DNA of 64,000 nucleotides, from the NCBI RefSeq assembly GCF_003014615.1, contig NZ_PYGI01000001.1:216934-280933 (forward strand). Reading direction: 5' to 3'. The position numbers and the translations under genes were made by a program. The stretch comes from Marinobacterium halophilum. GTDB lineage: Bacteria; Pseudomonadota; Gammaproteobacteria; Pseudomonadales; Balneatricaceae. This document shows positions 48,562 to 56,340 of the stretch, one piece after another; the first letter of the stretch is position 1; every line of letters starts with the position of its first letter. The notes beneath the pieces were generated by a model, which saw nothing but the letters and a program-made list of their open reading frames with translations, did not search any database and was not told the DNA's origin.

Positions 48562-49479
48562 ATGCATACCAGTATGTTATTTAAGAGTAAGAAAATGTCT
48601 GGATTACATCGGAAAGAAAGCGAGCTTTGCATCAAGATTGATTTTGAAAGAAATTCACAAAATCCTCAACGAGTTTTTAATTCGATGAGCCATATTATAT
48701 CTTCGGTGGAAGAGTTTCATTCTTGCTTACTTAACTCTGTTTCTGCTGAAACAAAGTCAAAATTTATTTTATCAGACATCAATGAAGGCTCGATCAAGTC
48801 GTGGCTATGTCCCGAAATCGAAGGGGATGTAACTGAAGAGAAAAAAAGGCGATTAACCAGCTTTCTTACTTACTGCACTGATTTAGTCATATCATTTATC
48901 TCAGACAAAGATACTATCGAATCCCTTGAGGTGTTTGCACAGCTTGAGGATGATATTGCTACAGCAGCTGAAGAGTTCGATGTAGAAGAGTTTCCAAATG
49001 TTTTTTCACTAGATCGTTATAGATTACTAAAAGGCTATACAGAGCTTTCTCAGTCAACATCTGACTTAAATAGTGTTGATGAAGTCTACCTATATTCTCA
49101 AGGTACAACTAAAAAAATCAATAAAAATTTTCATTTAACCAAAGAAGCTGTTGAAGCTATTTTGATTGAAAAGGTAGTAAATAACACCAAAACAGAAACA
49201 TTAGTCATAAAGAAAGCTGATTTCATAGGTAAATCTATGTGGGATTTTTTACGTAAAAAATCGACTATATCAGCCCGCATAACACATCAGGAGTGGTTGG
49301 ATAAATTTCATTCTAGGACTGAAATAGTAGCTCCCGGTGATGGGCTGTTATGTGACTTAGTCACTAAAGCGTATTTTGATAGAAGCAATAATTTAATCGA
49401 TACAAAGTACGAAGTAATACTTGTTCATAAGAAAGTTGACGTACTAAATTTACAGAAAGAATTTAAATATGACAGCTAG
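48562..49479 (+). CDS. Unknown soluble protein of an AT-rich two-gene module (305 aa)
   Basis: 305 residues, no membrane segment. The N-terminal part reads LCIKIDFERNSQNPQRVFNS, then FILSDINEGSIKSWLCPEI; the C-terminal third has SARITHQEWLDKFHSR and IVAPGDGLLCDLV, a beta-rich ending. I have the impression of related uncharacterised proteins with 'IDF..NP.RVF...GSIK.WL' and 'GD.L', but cannot name the family. GAGG lies four bases before the ATG at 48562; 48595 is an alternative start. The gene is far more AT-rich than its surroundings, suggesting transfer. Its 3' end overlaps the membrane protein gene by 11 bases, so the two should act together. Confidence 0.8.
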   Translation: MHTSMLFKSKKMSGLHRKESELCIKIDFERNSQNPQRVFNSMSHIISSVEEFHSCLLNSVSAETKSKFILSDINEGSIKSWLCPEIEGDVTEEKKRRLTSFLTYCTDLVISFISDKDTIESLEVFAQLEDDIATAAEEFDVEEFPNVFSLDRYRLLKGYTELSQSTSDLNSVDEVYLYSQGTTKKINKNFHLTKEAVEAILIEKVVNNTKTETLVIKKADFIGKSMWDFLRKKSTISARITHQEWLDKFHSRTEIVAPGDGLLCDLVTKAYFDRSNNLIDTKYEVILVHKKVDVLNLQKEFKYDS

Positions 49480-49888
49480 TAAATCTAATCAAGATGCGTG
49501 GTCTATTTTGCTTTCAGAATACTTGTTTATATTCTTGCCGTTTTTGGTGATCGGAATTATTAAAATATATAAGTCTGATTTTTCAACATTCTTTCAAGCG
49601 GCGGATTGGAGCTTTGCTTCATCAATTCTGTTTGGTCAAGTCATAGTAAAACTTGTTTCAGGCTCAGTCATACATAAGAATGCTAAGTGGCAAAGAGTCG
49701 TTGTACTACTCTCTTTAATTTTAGTTGTGGGGCTTGTTCCTAGCTTGGTAGTTTTAGCTTTAATATTGATTGATGGTGGTGTGTCAGAATTTTTAGTTGA
49801 TATGCAGCTTATTTTGTTTGGCTTAGCGTCGATTGCATTCTTCTTTGTTGGTAGTGCAGCTCAGACAATGATAGATGAGGGTCAATAA
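49469..49888 (+). CDS. Unknown four-helix membrane protein paired with the 305-aa protein
   Basis: 139 residues. Four likely helices: about 14-34 (LSEYLFIFLPFLVIGIIKIY), 46-67, 74-100 (VVLLSLILVVGLVPSLVVLALILI) and 110-132. There is no signal peptide or known motif. It starts inside the end of the upstream gene (11-base overlap, other frame), so its synthesis is probably coupled. A soluble protein coupled to a small membrane protein in an AT-rich island is a layout seen in sensor-plus-membrane-effector defence modules; that is inference from architecture only. Confidence 0.78.
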   Translation: MTASKSNQDAWSILLSEYLFIFLPFLVIGIIKIYKSDFSTFFQAADWSFASSILFGQVIVKLVSGSVIHKNAKWQRVVVLLSLILVVGLVPSLVVLALILIDGGVSEFLVDMQLILFGLASIAFFFVGSAAQTMIDEGQ

Positions 49889-50026
49889 GTAGTTTACGCG
49901 GGTGTGTAACAGTTGGTTCGCCACAGTTTAGCCAACTACCACGCGCCGCTTGACGAGGCGTTATAAGCCCGAGTTACCCACGAACAATAAACGAGCGAAC
50001 TCAAGCTCAGGGCTACATCACCCTCC

Positions 50027-51676
50027 TCATTCGCTCTCAACCTTTTTCACCACTTGAATCCCCAGCCGCTTGGCCAGCCTCGCCAGATTCGCCCGGTCCA
50101 TGTCCAATCGCCGGGCGGCGGCGGCCAGGTTGCCGTCGGTTTGCTGCAGGGTCTGGATGATGCGTTGTTTTTGAAACGCCTCCACCTGCGCTTTCAGGCT
50201 TAACGCGGTGTCGTCCTTAACAGTATCAGCGGTTGTCTCGGCCGAGTGTGTCGGGGCGTTGCTGTCGCTGGAAAAACCATACCCCGCGTCTGCGGCAATA
50301 TCGGCAAGGTGCCTTGGCTTGATGCGGGTAATGCGACCGGTTTGGCTGGTGGTGTGGTCGGTTTGGCGGGACGTTTCCGCGTGAGCGATCAGGGCGGCGC
50401 GGCCGATCACATGTTCCAGCTCGCGCACGTTGCCGGGCCAGGGGTAGTTCTGCAGTATCTGGCGGGCCTGTTCACTCAGCAGCAGTTGCTGTATGCCCAG
50501 TTTGCGCCGAGACAGTTCCAGAAAATACCCGGCCAGCAGGGTGATATCGCCGGCTCGCTCGCGCAGTGGCGGCACGGTTACGGGGTATACATTCAAGCGG
50601 TGATACAGGTCGGCCCGAAACCGTTTGTGTTCAACCTCTTGCTGCAAAATCCGGTTGGTTGCGGCCAGTACGCGCACGTTCACATTGGATACCTGATCTT
50701 GCCCGACCGGTTGAATCTCCTGGCTCTGCAGGGCGCGCAGCAGTTTGCTTTGTGCAGCCAGCGGCAGTTCGCCAATCTCGTCCAGAAACAGAGTGCCGCC
50801 ATCGGCCAGGCTGAATTTGCCTTCCCGATGGCGGTCGGCACCGGTAAACGCGCCTTTTACGTGGCCAAACAGTTCGCTCTCCACCAGATTTTCTGGAATG
50901 GCGGCACAGTTGACGTACACCAGTGGCCCCTTGCTCCGTTGCGACAGGCCATGCAGAGTGCGGGCAACCAGTTCTTTGCCGACACCGGTTTCGCCTTCGA
51001 TCAGAATGGCAAAGTCGGATGGGGCGACCAGTGCCAGTTCTCGCTTCAGGCTCTGCATCACCGGGCTTTCACCGATCAGTTCGCCGCCATCTTTGGTCAG
51101 TGCCAGTTGCGTCAGTTCTTGAATCACATTGCGGCTGTGGGCGGTGTCATCTTCAAGGTGTTGCAATAGCATCGCGGTTTTCAGGCTGGCAGCGGCCATA
51201 GAACTGATCACGTTCAACGCCGAATCAGGAATGTGGGTGAAGGCGTCCGGTGTCATGCTGTCCAGTGTCAGTATGCCGATCAGCTGCTGGTCCGCCAGCA
51301 GCGGCAGCCCCATACAGGCATGTACCGGCAGGTCGCCGGTGTAGCCCTGCAGCATGCCATCGTAAGGGTCTGGCAGGCCGCAATCCTGCTCAAAACGCAC
51401 CGGCGTGGCGGAGCGGCAGATCAAATCAAAGCGGGGGTGTGAGCCAATTTCAAAGCGCCGCCCCATGGCGTCTGCCCCCAGTCCTTTCTGGGCGAGCGGT
51501 TTAAGCTCATGGCCTGACCGCTGCAACAGCACCACGGCATCACAGGGAATGCTGGCACGTACTGCATTCAGCAGGCGGTCGAAGCGGTCGTGGGCACTCA
51601 GGCTGTCAGCCAGGTCGATCGCAAACTGCAACAGAGCACTCTGGCTCAACTCAATACCGGGATACCTATCCGCCAT
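50027..51676 (-). CDS. norR: Nitric oxide-responsive sigma-54 activator
   Basis: 549 residues from the ATG at 51676 (AAGG seven bases upstream); an ATG at 51721 would add 15. Residues about 1-170 form the GAF domain that binds NO at a non-haem iron; the AAA+ domain has EGETGVGKELVARTLH (Walker A), GHVKGAFTGADRHREGKF (the GAFTGA loop that contacts sigma-54) and GGTLFLDEIGELPL (Walker B); the C-terminus is a Fis-type HTH (NLAAAARRLDMDRANLARLAKR). It is divergent from hmp, whose upstream region has NorR-type sites and a -24/-12 promoter, as for FhpR and fhp in Pseudomonas aeruginosa. Confidence 0.93.
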   Translation of the reverse strand: MADRYPGIELSQSALLQFAIDLADSLSAHDRFDRLLNAVRASIPCDAVVLLQRSGHELKPLAQKGLGADAMGRRFEIGSHPRFDLICRSATPVRFEQDCGLPDPYDGMLQGYTGDLPVHACMGLPLLADQQLIGILTLDSMTPDAFTHIPDSALNVISSMAAASLKTAMLLQHLEDDTAHSRNVIQELTQLALTKDGGELIGESPVMQSLKRELALVAPSDFAILIEGETGVGKELVARTLHGLSQRSKGPLVYVNCAAIPENLVESELFGHVKGAFTGADRHREGKFSLADGGTLFLDEIGELPLAAQSKLLRALQSQEIQPVGQDQVSNVNVRVLAATNRILQQEVEHKRFRADLYHRLNVYPVTVPPLRERAGDITLLAGYFLELSRRKLGIQQLLLSEQARQILQNYPWPGNVRELEHVIGRAALIAHAETSRQTDHTTSQTGRITRIKPRHLADIAADAGYGFSSDSNAPTHSAETTADTVKDDTALSLKAQVEAFQKQRIIQTLQQTDGNLAAAARRLDMDRANLARLAKRLGIQVVKKVESE

Positions 51677-51735
51677 CACTACACCTTCACGCGCCAGTGG
51701 CCTTGCCGTTGTGGGTGTCATCTTAACCTGAATGA

Positions 51736-51818
51736 GTCATTTTAACCTGTTTTTAGGTAGTCAAAATGACTACAGAAAGCCCGTAAAATGGCGTGATGAT
51801 AAGCTAAGTCATTGTTTT
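51736..51818. promoter_or_regulatory. NorR enhancer sites upstream of hmp
   Basis: NorR sites have the core GT-N7-AC. Two exact matches occur: GTCATTTTAAC at 51736-51746 and GTCAAAATGAC at 51760-51770. A third imperfect copy, GTCATTGTTTT, is at 51808-51818. Their starts are 24 and 48 bases apart, close to whole helical turns. Three sites also precede E. coli norV. Confidence 0.65.
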
Positions 51819-51836
51819 TAATGTTAATTGAATAGA

Positions 51837-51852
51837 TGGCACGAACGCTGCT
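51837..51852 (+). promoter_or_regulatory. Sigma-54 (-24/-12) promoter of hmp
   Basis: TGGCACGAACGCTGCT matches the sigma-54 consensus, with GG and GC separated by exactly ten bases. Transcription should start near 51863, giving a leader of about 45 bases before hmp. Confidence 0.8.
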
Positions 51853-51906
51853 AAAGACAGGGCACAGATTATTTTATTGTCATTAACCCATGCATAAGGC
51901 GTTGTT

Positions 51907-53106
51907 ATGTTGACCCCCAATCAGATCGCTATCGTAAAAAGCACCATCCCGTTGCTCGCCAGTGCCGGCAGTCAGATCACCGATCACTTCTACAGCCGCA
52001 TGTTCAGCCACAATCCTGAGCTGAAAAACATCTTCAATATGAGCCATCAGCACTCCGGTCGTCAGTCTGTTGCGCTGTTCAATGCCGTGGCGGCCTATGC
52101 CCAGCACATTGATAACCTGCCGGTGCTGCAGGCGGCGGTTGAGCGTATTGCGCAGAAGCACACCAGTTTTGATATCCGCCCAGAGCAGTACGCCATTGTG
52201 GGTCATCATCTGATCCACACGTTGAAAGAGCTGGCACCGGATGCCTTTACCCCAGAGGTTGAAGACGCCTGGACCGCTGCATACCAGCAGCTGGCCGATA
52301 TCTTTATCCAGCGTGAAGGTGAAATCTATCAGCAGAACGCGCACAGCACTGGCGGTTGGGAAGGCGCGCGTCGCTTCCGTCTGCAGGCAAGCAAGCAGGA
52401 ATCGGAACTTGTCAAAAGCTTCATCTTTACCCCAGTGGATCAGCAGCCGGTGGTGGGGTATCAGCCGGGCCAGTATCTTGGGATTCGGGTGCAGCCGAGC
52501 CGGTCCGATTATCAGGAGATGCGCCAATACTCGCTTTCTGACCAGGCCAACGGCAGCAGCTACCGTATTTCCGTTAAGCGGGAGCAGGGCGATATTGATG
52601 GTCTGGTGTCCAACTTCCTGCATGATGAGCTGAACATTGGCGACGAGGTGGAGCTGTTTGCCCCGGCCGGTGATTTCTTCTTTACCGATCGTCAGCAGCC
52701 GGTGGTGCTAATCTCGGCCGGTGTCGGCATCACGCCGATGATGGCAACGCTGGAAACGCTGGCGCAGGAGGGTTACCCGCAACCGGTGAGCTTTCTGCAT
52801 GCCTGCGAGCATGCCGGGCAGCACTCCTTTGATCGACGCCTCCATGAGCTGAGCGAATGCCTGAGCCTGTCGGCCCATGTCTGGTATAACCAGGGTGCGG
52901 ATACTGACGCAATCGCAGCCGGTCGGCTGCATCAGGGGTTGATGGCGCTGCACACTTTGCGGGAAGAGTTGCCACTGCTTAAGGGTGATTTTTACCTTTG
53001 TGGCCCGGTTGGTTTTATGCGCTTTATCAAGCAGCAGTTGGTTGAGTTGGGTGTGGGTACAGAGCGTATTCACTATGAAGTGTTTGGCCCGCACGCCGAT
53101 CTGTAA
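51907..53106 (+). CDS. hmp: Flavohaemoprotein nitric oxide dioxygenase
   Basis: 399 residues, typical for Hmp. The globin domain covers about 1-138: TyrB10 in ITDHFYSRMF, the Gln-containing FNMSHQHSGRQ, and proximal His in AQKHTSFDIRPEQY. The ferredoxin-reductase part has the FAD motif RQYSLSD near 208 and the NAD site ISAGVGITPMMATLE, ending CGPVGFMRFIKQQL. It converts NO and O2 to nitrate using NAD(P)H, protecting the cell from nitrosative stress. The sigma-54 promoter and NorR sites upstream place it under norR. Confidence 0.96.
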   Translation: MLTPNQIAIVKSTIPLLASAGSQITDHFYSRMFSHNPELKNIFNMSHQHSGRQSVALFNAVAAYAQHIDNLPVLQAAVERIAQKHTSFDIRPEQYAIVGHHLIHTLKELAPDAFTPEVEDAWTAAYQQLADIFIQREGEIYQQNAHSTGGWEGARRFRLQASKQESELVKSFIFTPVDQQPVVGYQPGQYLGIRVQPSRSDYQEMRQYSLSDQANGSSYRISVKREQGDIDGLVSNFLHDELNIGDEVELFAPAGDFFFTDRQQPVVLISAGVGITPMMATLETLAQEGYPQPVSFLHACEHAGQHSFDRRLHELSECLSLSAHVWYNQGADTDAIAAGRLHQGLMALHTLREELPLLKGDFYLCGPVGFMRFIKQQLVELGVGTERIHYEVFGPHADL

Positions 53107-53116
53107 CCGCTGCCTT

Positions 53117-53146
53117 TAGACTGGCCGCAATTCTGCTGCCAGTCTA
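53117..53146 (+). terminator. Hairpin after hmp
   Basis: TAGACTGGC and GCCAGTCTA form a perfect 9-bp stem with a 12-base loop, 11 bases after the hmp stop. No T-run follows, so termination may be incomplete. Confidence 0.45.
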
Positions 53147-53184
53147 TGCTCAAGGCGGGCTGTTAATCACGCAAGGAGGCGATC

Positions 53185-53598
53185 GTGAAAAACCTGCATA
53201 AAGGTTCCTGTCTTTGCAAACGTGTTCAGTATGAATTGTCGGGTGAGTTTCAGTCTTTCTTTCTGTGTCACTGTCGTTGGTGCCAAAAAGACACGGGGTC
53301 GGCGTATGCTGCCAACCTGTTTGCCCAGTCCTCGACGCTAACCTGGCTTAGCGGTGAAAGCGTCGTCAAAACCTATCATCATCCCGATAGCCGGCATGCG
53401 AAGAGCTTCTGTCAAAATTGTGGTTCTGCCATGCCAACTTTTGCTGAAAATTTGGGTCTTATAGTCGTTCCAGTGGGTAGCCTGGATAGCCCTGTGCCCA
53501 TTTTGCCTACTGCCAGGATTTTTATGGATAGCTGTGCCGGCTGGTCAAAAAAATTGGATGATGTGCCGAATTTTAAAAGGCTTCCTGAATCAGAGTAA
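53185..53598 (+). CDS. GFA/CENP-V family protein
   Basis: 137 residues, started by a GTG with an excellent AAGGAGG five bases upstream. Zinc-binding cysteine clusters occur as in the glutathione-dependent formaldehyde-activating family: GSCLCKRVQYEL, CHCRWCQKDTGSAYA and FCQNCGSAMP. Most members do not handle formaldehyde and their substrate is unknown, so only the fold is assigned. It follows hmp by 78 bases behind a hairpin and may be partly co-transcribed. Confidence 0.88.
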   Translation: MKNLHKGSCLCKRVQYELSGEFQSFFLCHCRWCQKDTGSAYAANLFAQSSTLTWLSGESVVKTYHHPDSRHAKSFCQNCGSAMPTFAENLGLIVVPVGSLDSPVPILPTARIFMDSCAGWSKKLDDVPNFKRLPESE

Positions 53599-53664
53599 AC
53601 GCAAGCGTGTAATCAATCACCAAAGCGTGCTGCTTTAAACGTCAGTTGCAGAGAGGTTGTATCA

Positions 53665-54075
53665 ATGAAAACTATTCTGGTTACAGTATCAGGTTTGGCA
53701 TTGTCTCTGTTGTCATTCAACAGTGTGGCTGCGCTGGATTGTTCAGAGCTGAAAGGCTGTGACAGAAAATTCTGTGAGATAGAACAGCAAATTGAATATG
53801 CCAAACAGGCTGATAATCCGCGCAAGGTGGATGGCTTGAACAAGGCGCTGGCGCAGGCCAGGGCCAACTGCAGTGATGCGGATTTAAAGCAGGAGTTAAT
53901 GGATGATATTCGGGAAACCGAAGATGATATTGCTGAATATGAAGCCGATTTGCTGGAAGCCGAAGCCAGCGGTAATACTAAAAAAGTAAAGAAATATCAG
54001 AATAAGCTGCAGGATGAAAAGCATACGTTGGAAATGCTGCAGCAAGAACTATCCGAATTGAGCGGCGAAAATTGA
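53665..54075 (+). CDS. DUF1090 family periplasmic protein
   Basis: 136 residues with a signal peptide (MKTILVTVSGLALSLLSFNSVAA). The mature part begins LDCSELKGCDRKFCEIEQQI with conserved cysteines and then is a long charged helix (EADLLEAEASGNTKKVKKYQNKL), as in DUF1090 (YqjC). It is probably a small periplasmic coiled-coil protein; function unknown. In E. coli yqjC lies in a stress-inducible membrane-protein operon, but no yqjDE genes are here. Confidence 0.82.
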   Translation: MKTILVTVSGLALSLLSFNSVAALDCSELKGCDRKFCEIEQQIEYAKQADNPRKVDGLNKALAQARANCSDADLKQELMDDIRETEDDIAEYEADLLEAEASGNTKKVKKYQNKLQDEKHTLEMLQQELSELSGEN

Positions 54076-54195
54076 AAATCACTCGAGTGTGGGGCGGGTA
54101 TTGCATCGATCATGAATCAGGCGAATGTTTTTAACGCATTGCTTTGAATGATAAAATTAGCGGCTGTAACCCGTCATCAATGAAATGGAAAAGTT

Positions 54196-54630
54196 TTGAG
54201 CATAGTCAACACGTCATTTTCCGGTGCCAATAAAGCACTCATCAATGCGATTCGTAAAGAGGTCTTCATTCTGGAGCAGGGGGTGCCGCCTGAGCTGGAG
54301 TTTGACGGACTGGATGATACTGCCGCGCATGTGCTGGCGTTTGTAAACGATCAGCCGGTAGGGACCGGGCGCGTCCTGGCGGATGGCCATATTGGCCGTA
54401 TTGCGGTCCTGCGCGATTGCAGAGGGCAAGGGTTGGGGGCTGAAATTGTCCTGGCACTGGTAGATGAAGCGGCCAAGGCAGGGTGCAACGAAGTGTATCT
54501 GGGTGCGCAAAAGCATGCGGTCGGGTTTTATGAAAAACTGGGCTTTGTGGCCTATGGTGAAGACTTCATGGACGCGGGCATCCCGCATATACATATGAAG
54601 ATGTCTATTGGGGCCGAAACAGGCGCATAG
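54196..54630 (+). CDS. GNAT-family N-acetyltransferase
   Basis: 144 residues, starting at a TTG (no better start fits the frame), with GGAAAAG just upstream. The acetyl-CoA site is GRIAVLRDCRGQGLGAEIVLALVDEA (Arg/Gln-x-x-Gly-x-Gly motif) and the C-terminal FYEKLGFVAYGEDFMDAGIPHIHM is the ElaA/YjcF-like ending with the conserved 'G.PHI.M'. The acetylated substrate is unknown. It is followed by the phospholipase-D lipoprotein gene after 37 bases. Confidence 0.87.
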   Translation: MSIVNTSFSGANKALINAIRKEVFILEQGVPPELEFDGLDDTAAHVLAFVNDQPVGTGRVLADGHIGRIAVLRDCRGQGLGAEIVLALVDEAAKAGCNEVYLGAQKHAVGFYEKLGFVAYGEDFMDAGIPHIHMKMSIGAETGA

Positions 54631-54667
54631 CCCTGAGATACAGGAGGTGCTTTGAACCGGGGGAAGT

Positions 54668-56254
54668 ATGCCAGTCACGTGCTCGAAGACAGTGTTGATC
54701 AACTATATGAGCACTCTGGTGCTGTTACTCGGGTTGTTAGCAAGCGGGTGTGCCAGTTTGCCGGATAACACTGGGCGGGTTGAGTCATACGGTTTTACGG
54801 ATGGTGGCGGCACCTTGTTGCATCAGGTGTCCGCTACACCCCACGGGGTAGATCCTGGCCAGTCCGGCTTTCTTTTGCTGGAGAGCGGGCTGGATGCCTT
54901 CGTGGCCCGTGCCGCACTGGCACGCGCGGCCCAGCGCAGTATTGATGCGCAATACTATCTGTTGCATGACGACCTGACCGGGCATCTGTTCATCAATGAG
55001 TTGATTCAGGCGGCAGAGCGCGGTGTGCGAGTGCGGTTGCTGGTGGATGATATGGACCTCGACGGACGAGAGCTCGGGGCGGCTGCGCTTGATGCGATGC
55101 CGAATATGGAAGTACGTATTTTCAATCCATTCGGGCGCAACGTGAACCGCTGGTCGCAGTTTGTGACCCGTTTTGGCAGCGTGACGCGGCGTATGCACAA
55201 CAAGACCTTTATTGTGGATGGCCAGGCGGTGATTCTGGGTGGGCGCAATATCGGTAACGAGTATTTCGAGGCTGACCCTGCGCTCGCGTTTGGCGATCTT
55301 GATGTGCTGGGTATCGGGCCAATCGCCGGGGCGGCGGTGACCTCCTTTGATGTCTATTGGAACCACGATCTGGCGTACCCGGCGACCACGCTGATCGGGG
55401 AAATGCCGGATGCCGACACGATCGCCCATGTGCGCGATCAGATGGCGGTCTATATGGATAGCCAGGCGGTTGCGTATGCGCCGTATTTCACGGCGCTGAG
55501 TGAATCCCGACTGGCACGACGGTTGAGCGCGGGTGAGCTGCCGCTGATATGGGGTCATGCCGAGTTGTTGGCAGATGACCCCGATAAGTTGCTGGCCGAC
55601 CGCCGCGAGACCGATCTGCACCTTAGTCAGGCGTTGGCACCCTATTTCATGGGGCTGAAAGAGAGCCTGGTGATCTTCTCGCCGTATTTCGTCCCTGGTG
55701 CCGAGGGCACCGATTTTTTCAAGGCGCTGGTTGAGCGTGGGGTGCAGGTACGCATTTTGACCAACTCCCTGGCATCTACCGATGTGCCGATTGTCCATGT
55801 GGGCTATGTGCGCCATCGCCGTGCGTTGCTGCGTGCAGGCGTGGAATTGTATGAAATGAGCCGCAAAGTCAGACCTGAGCAGCATAAGCGGTCGTTTTTT
55901 ACCGGTTCCTCCAAGGCAAGTCTACATGCAAAGTCCTTTGTGCTTGATGGCCGGCATGTGTTCATAGGCTCGCTGAATCTGGACCCGCGTTCTCTGGTGG
56001 AGAATACCGAAGTCGGGGTGATTATTGATGCCCCTGAGTTTGCCGCACGCATGCTGGACTGGTTTGAGCGAGATGCTGACCAGGTTGCTTTCCGCGTGGT
56101 GTTGGAAACCGGCGACGATGGTGTGGAGCGGCTGCGTTGGCACGGTTTGGATGAGGGCCAGCCAGTGACGTTTACGGTAGACCCTTACACCAGTATTTGG
56201 CAACGGATGGGCGTGGGCATCCTGCGCGTGCTGCCCATTGATTCCCAGCTGTAA
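54668..56254 (+). CDS. Phospholipase D-family lipoprotein (ClsC-like cardiolipin synthase)
   Basis: 528 residues. The N-terminus is a lipoprotein signal with the lipobox LASGC near residue 28. Two HKD motifs are complete: MHNKTFIVDGQAVILGGRN and LHAKSFVLDGRHVFIGSLN. The length and layout resemble E. coli ClsC (YmdC), which makes cardiolipin from phosphatidylglycerol and phosphatidylethanolamine. The ATG at 54668 has GGGGGAA upstream; 54707 also begins a plausible signal. An AGGAGG at 54642-54647 precedes an out-of-frame TTG, possibly a short leader frame. No ymdB-type partner is adjacent. Confidence 0.88.
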   Translation: MPVTCSKTVLINYMSTLVLLLGLLASGCASLPDNTGRVESYGFTDGGGTLLHQVSATPHGVDPGQSGFLLLESGLDAFVARAALARAAQRSIDAQYYLLHDDLTGHLFINELIQAAERGVRVRLLVDDMDLDGRELGAAALDAMPNMEVRIFNPFGRNVNRWSQFVTRFGSVTRRMHNKTFIVDGQAVILGGRNIGNEYFEADPALAFGDLDVLGIGPIAGAAVTSFDVYWNHDLAYPATTLIGEMPDADTIAHVRDQMAVYMDSQAVAYAPYFTALSESRLARRLSAGELPLIWGHAELLADDPDKLLADRRETDLHLSQALAPYFMGLKESLVIFSPYFVPGAEGTDFFKALVERGVQVRILTNSLASTDVPIVHVGYVRHRRALLRAGVELYEMSRKVRPEQHKRSFFTGSSKASLHAKSFVLDGRHVFIGSLNLDPRSLVENTEVGVIIDAPEFAARMLDWFERDADQVAFRVVLETGDDGVERLRWHGLDEGQPVTFTVDPYTSIWQRMGVGILRVLPIDSQL

Positions 56255-56258
56255 CAAT

Positions 56259-56281
56259 ATGGGTCTGTGTTGACCCATTTT
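56259..56281 (+). terminator. Intrinsic terminator of the phospholipase D gene
   Basis: ATGGGTC and GACCCAT form a perfect 7-bp stem around TGTGTT, followed by TTT, five bases after the stop codon. Confidence 0.6.
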
Positions 56282-56340
56282 GGCCCAAGTCTTGCTTTAG
56301 CTATGCACCAAATCAGTTCCATCGGCCAATCGAGGTGTGC

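Noticed and set aside
49888..49985. attC-like (integron) end after the AT-rich gene pair, with GCGCCGCTTGACGAGGCGTTATAA
   Set aside because: GTTATAA does not fit the GTTRRRY core, no complementary left core or paired inner boxes are present, and no matching site lies upstream of the pair.
51789..51804. A second sigma-54 promoter (TGGCGTGATGATAAGC) before hmp
   Set aside because: GG and GC are separated by eleven bases rather than ten; the element at 51837-51852 fits exactly.
54652..54790. TTG frame after AGGAGG upstream of the phospholipase D lipoprotein
   Set aside because: About 40 codons, out of frame with the main gene and with no recognisable content; possibly a leader but not supportable as a gene.
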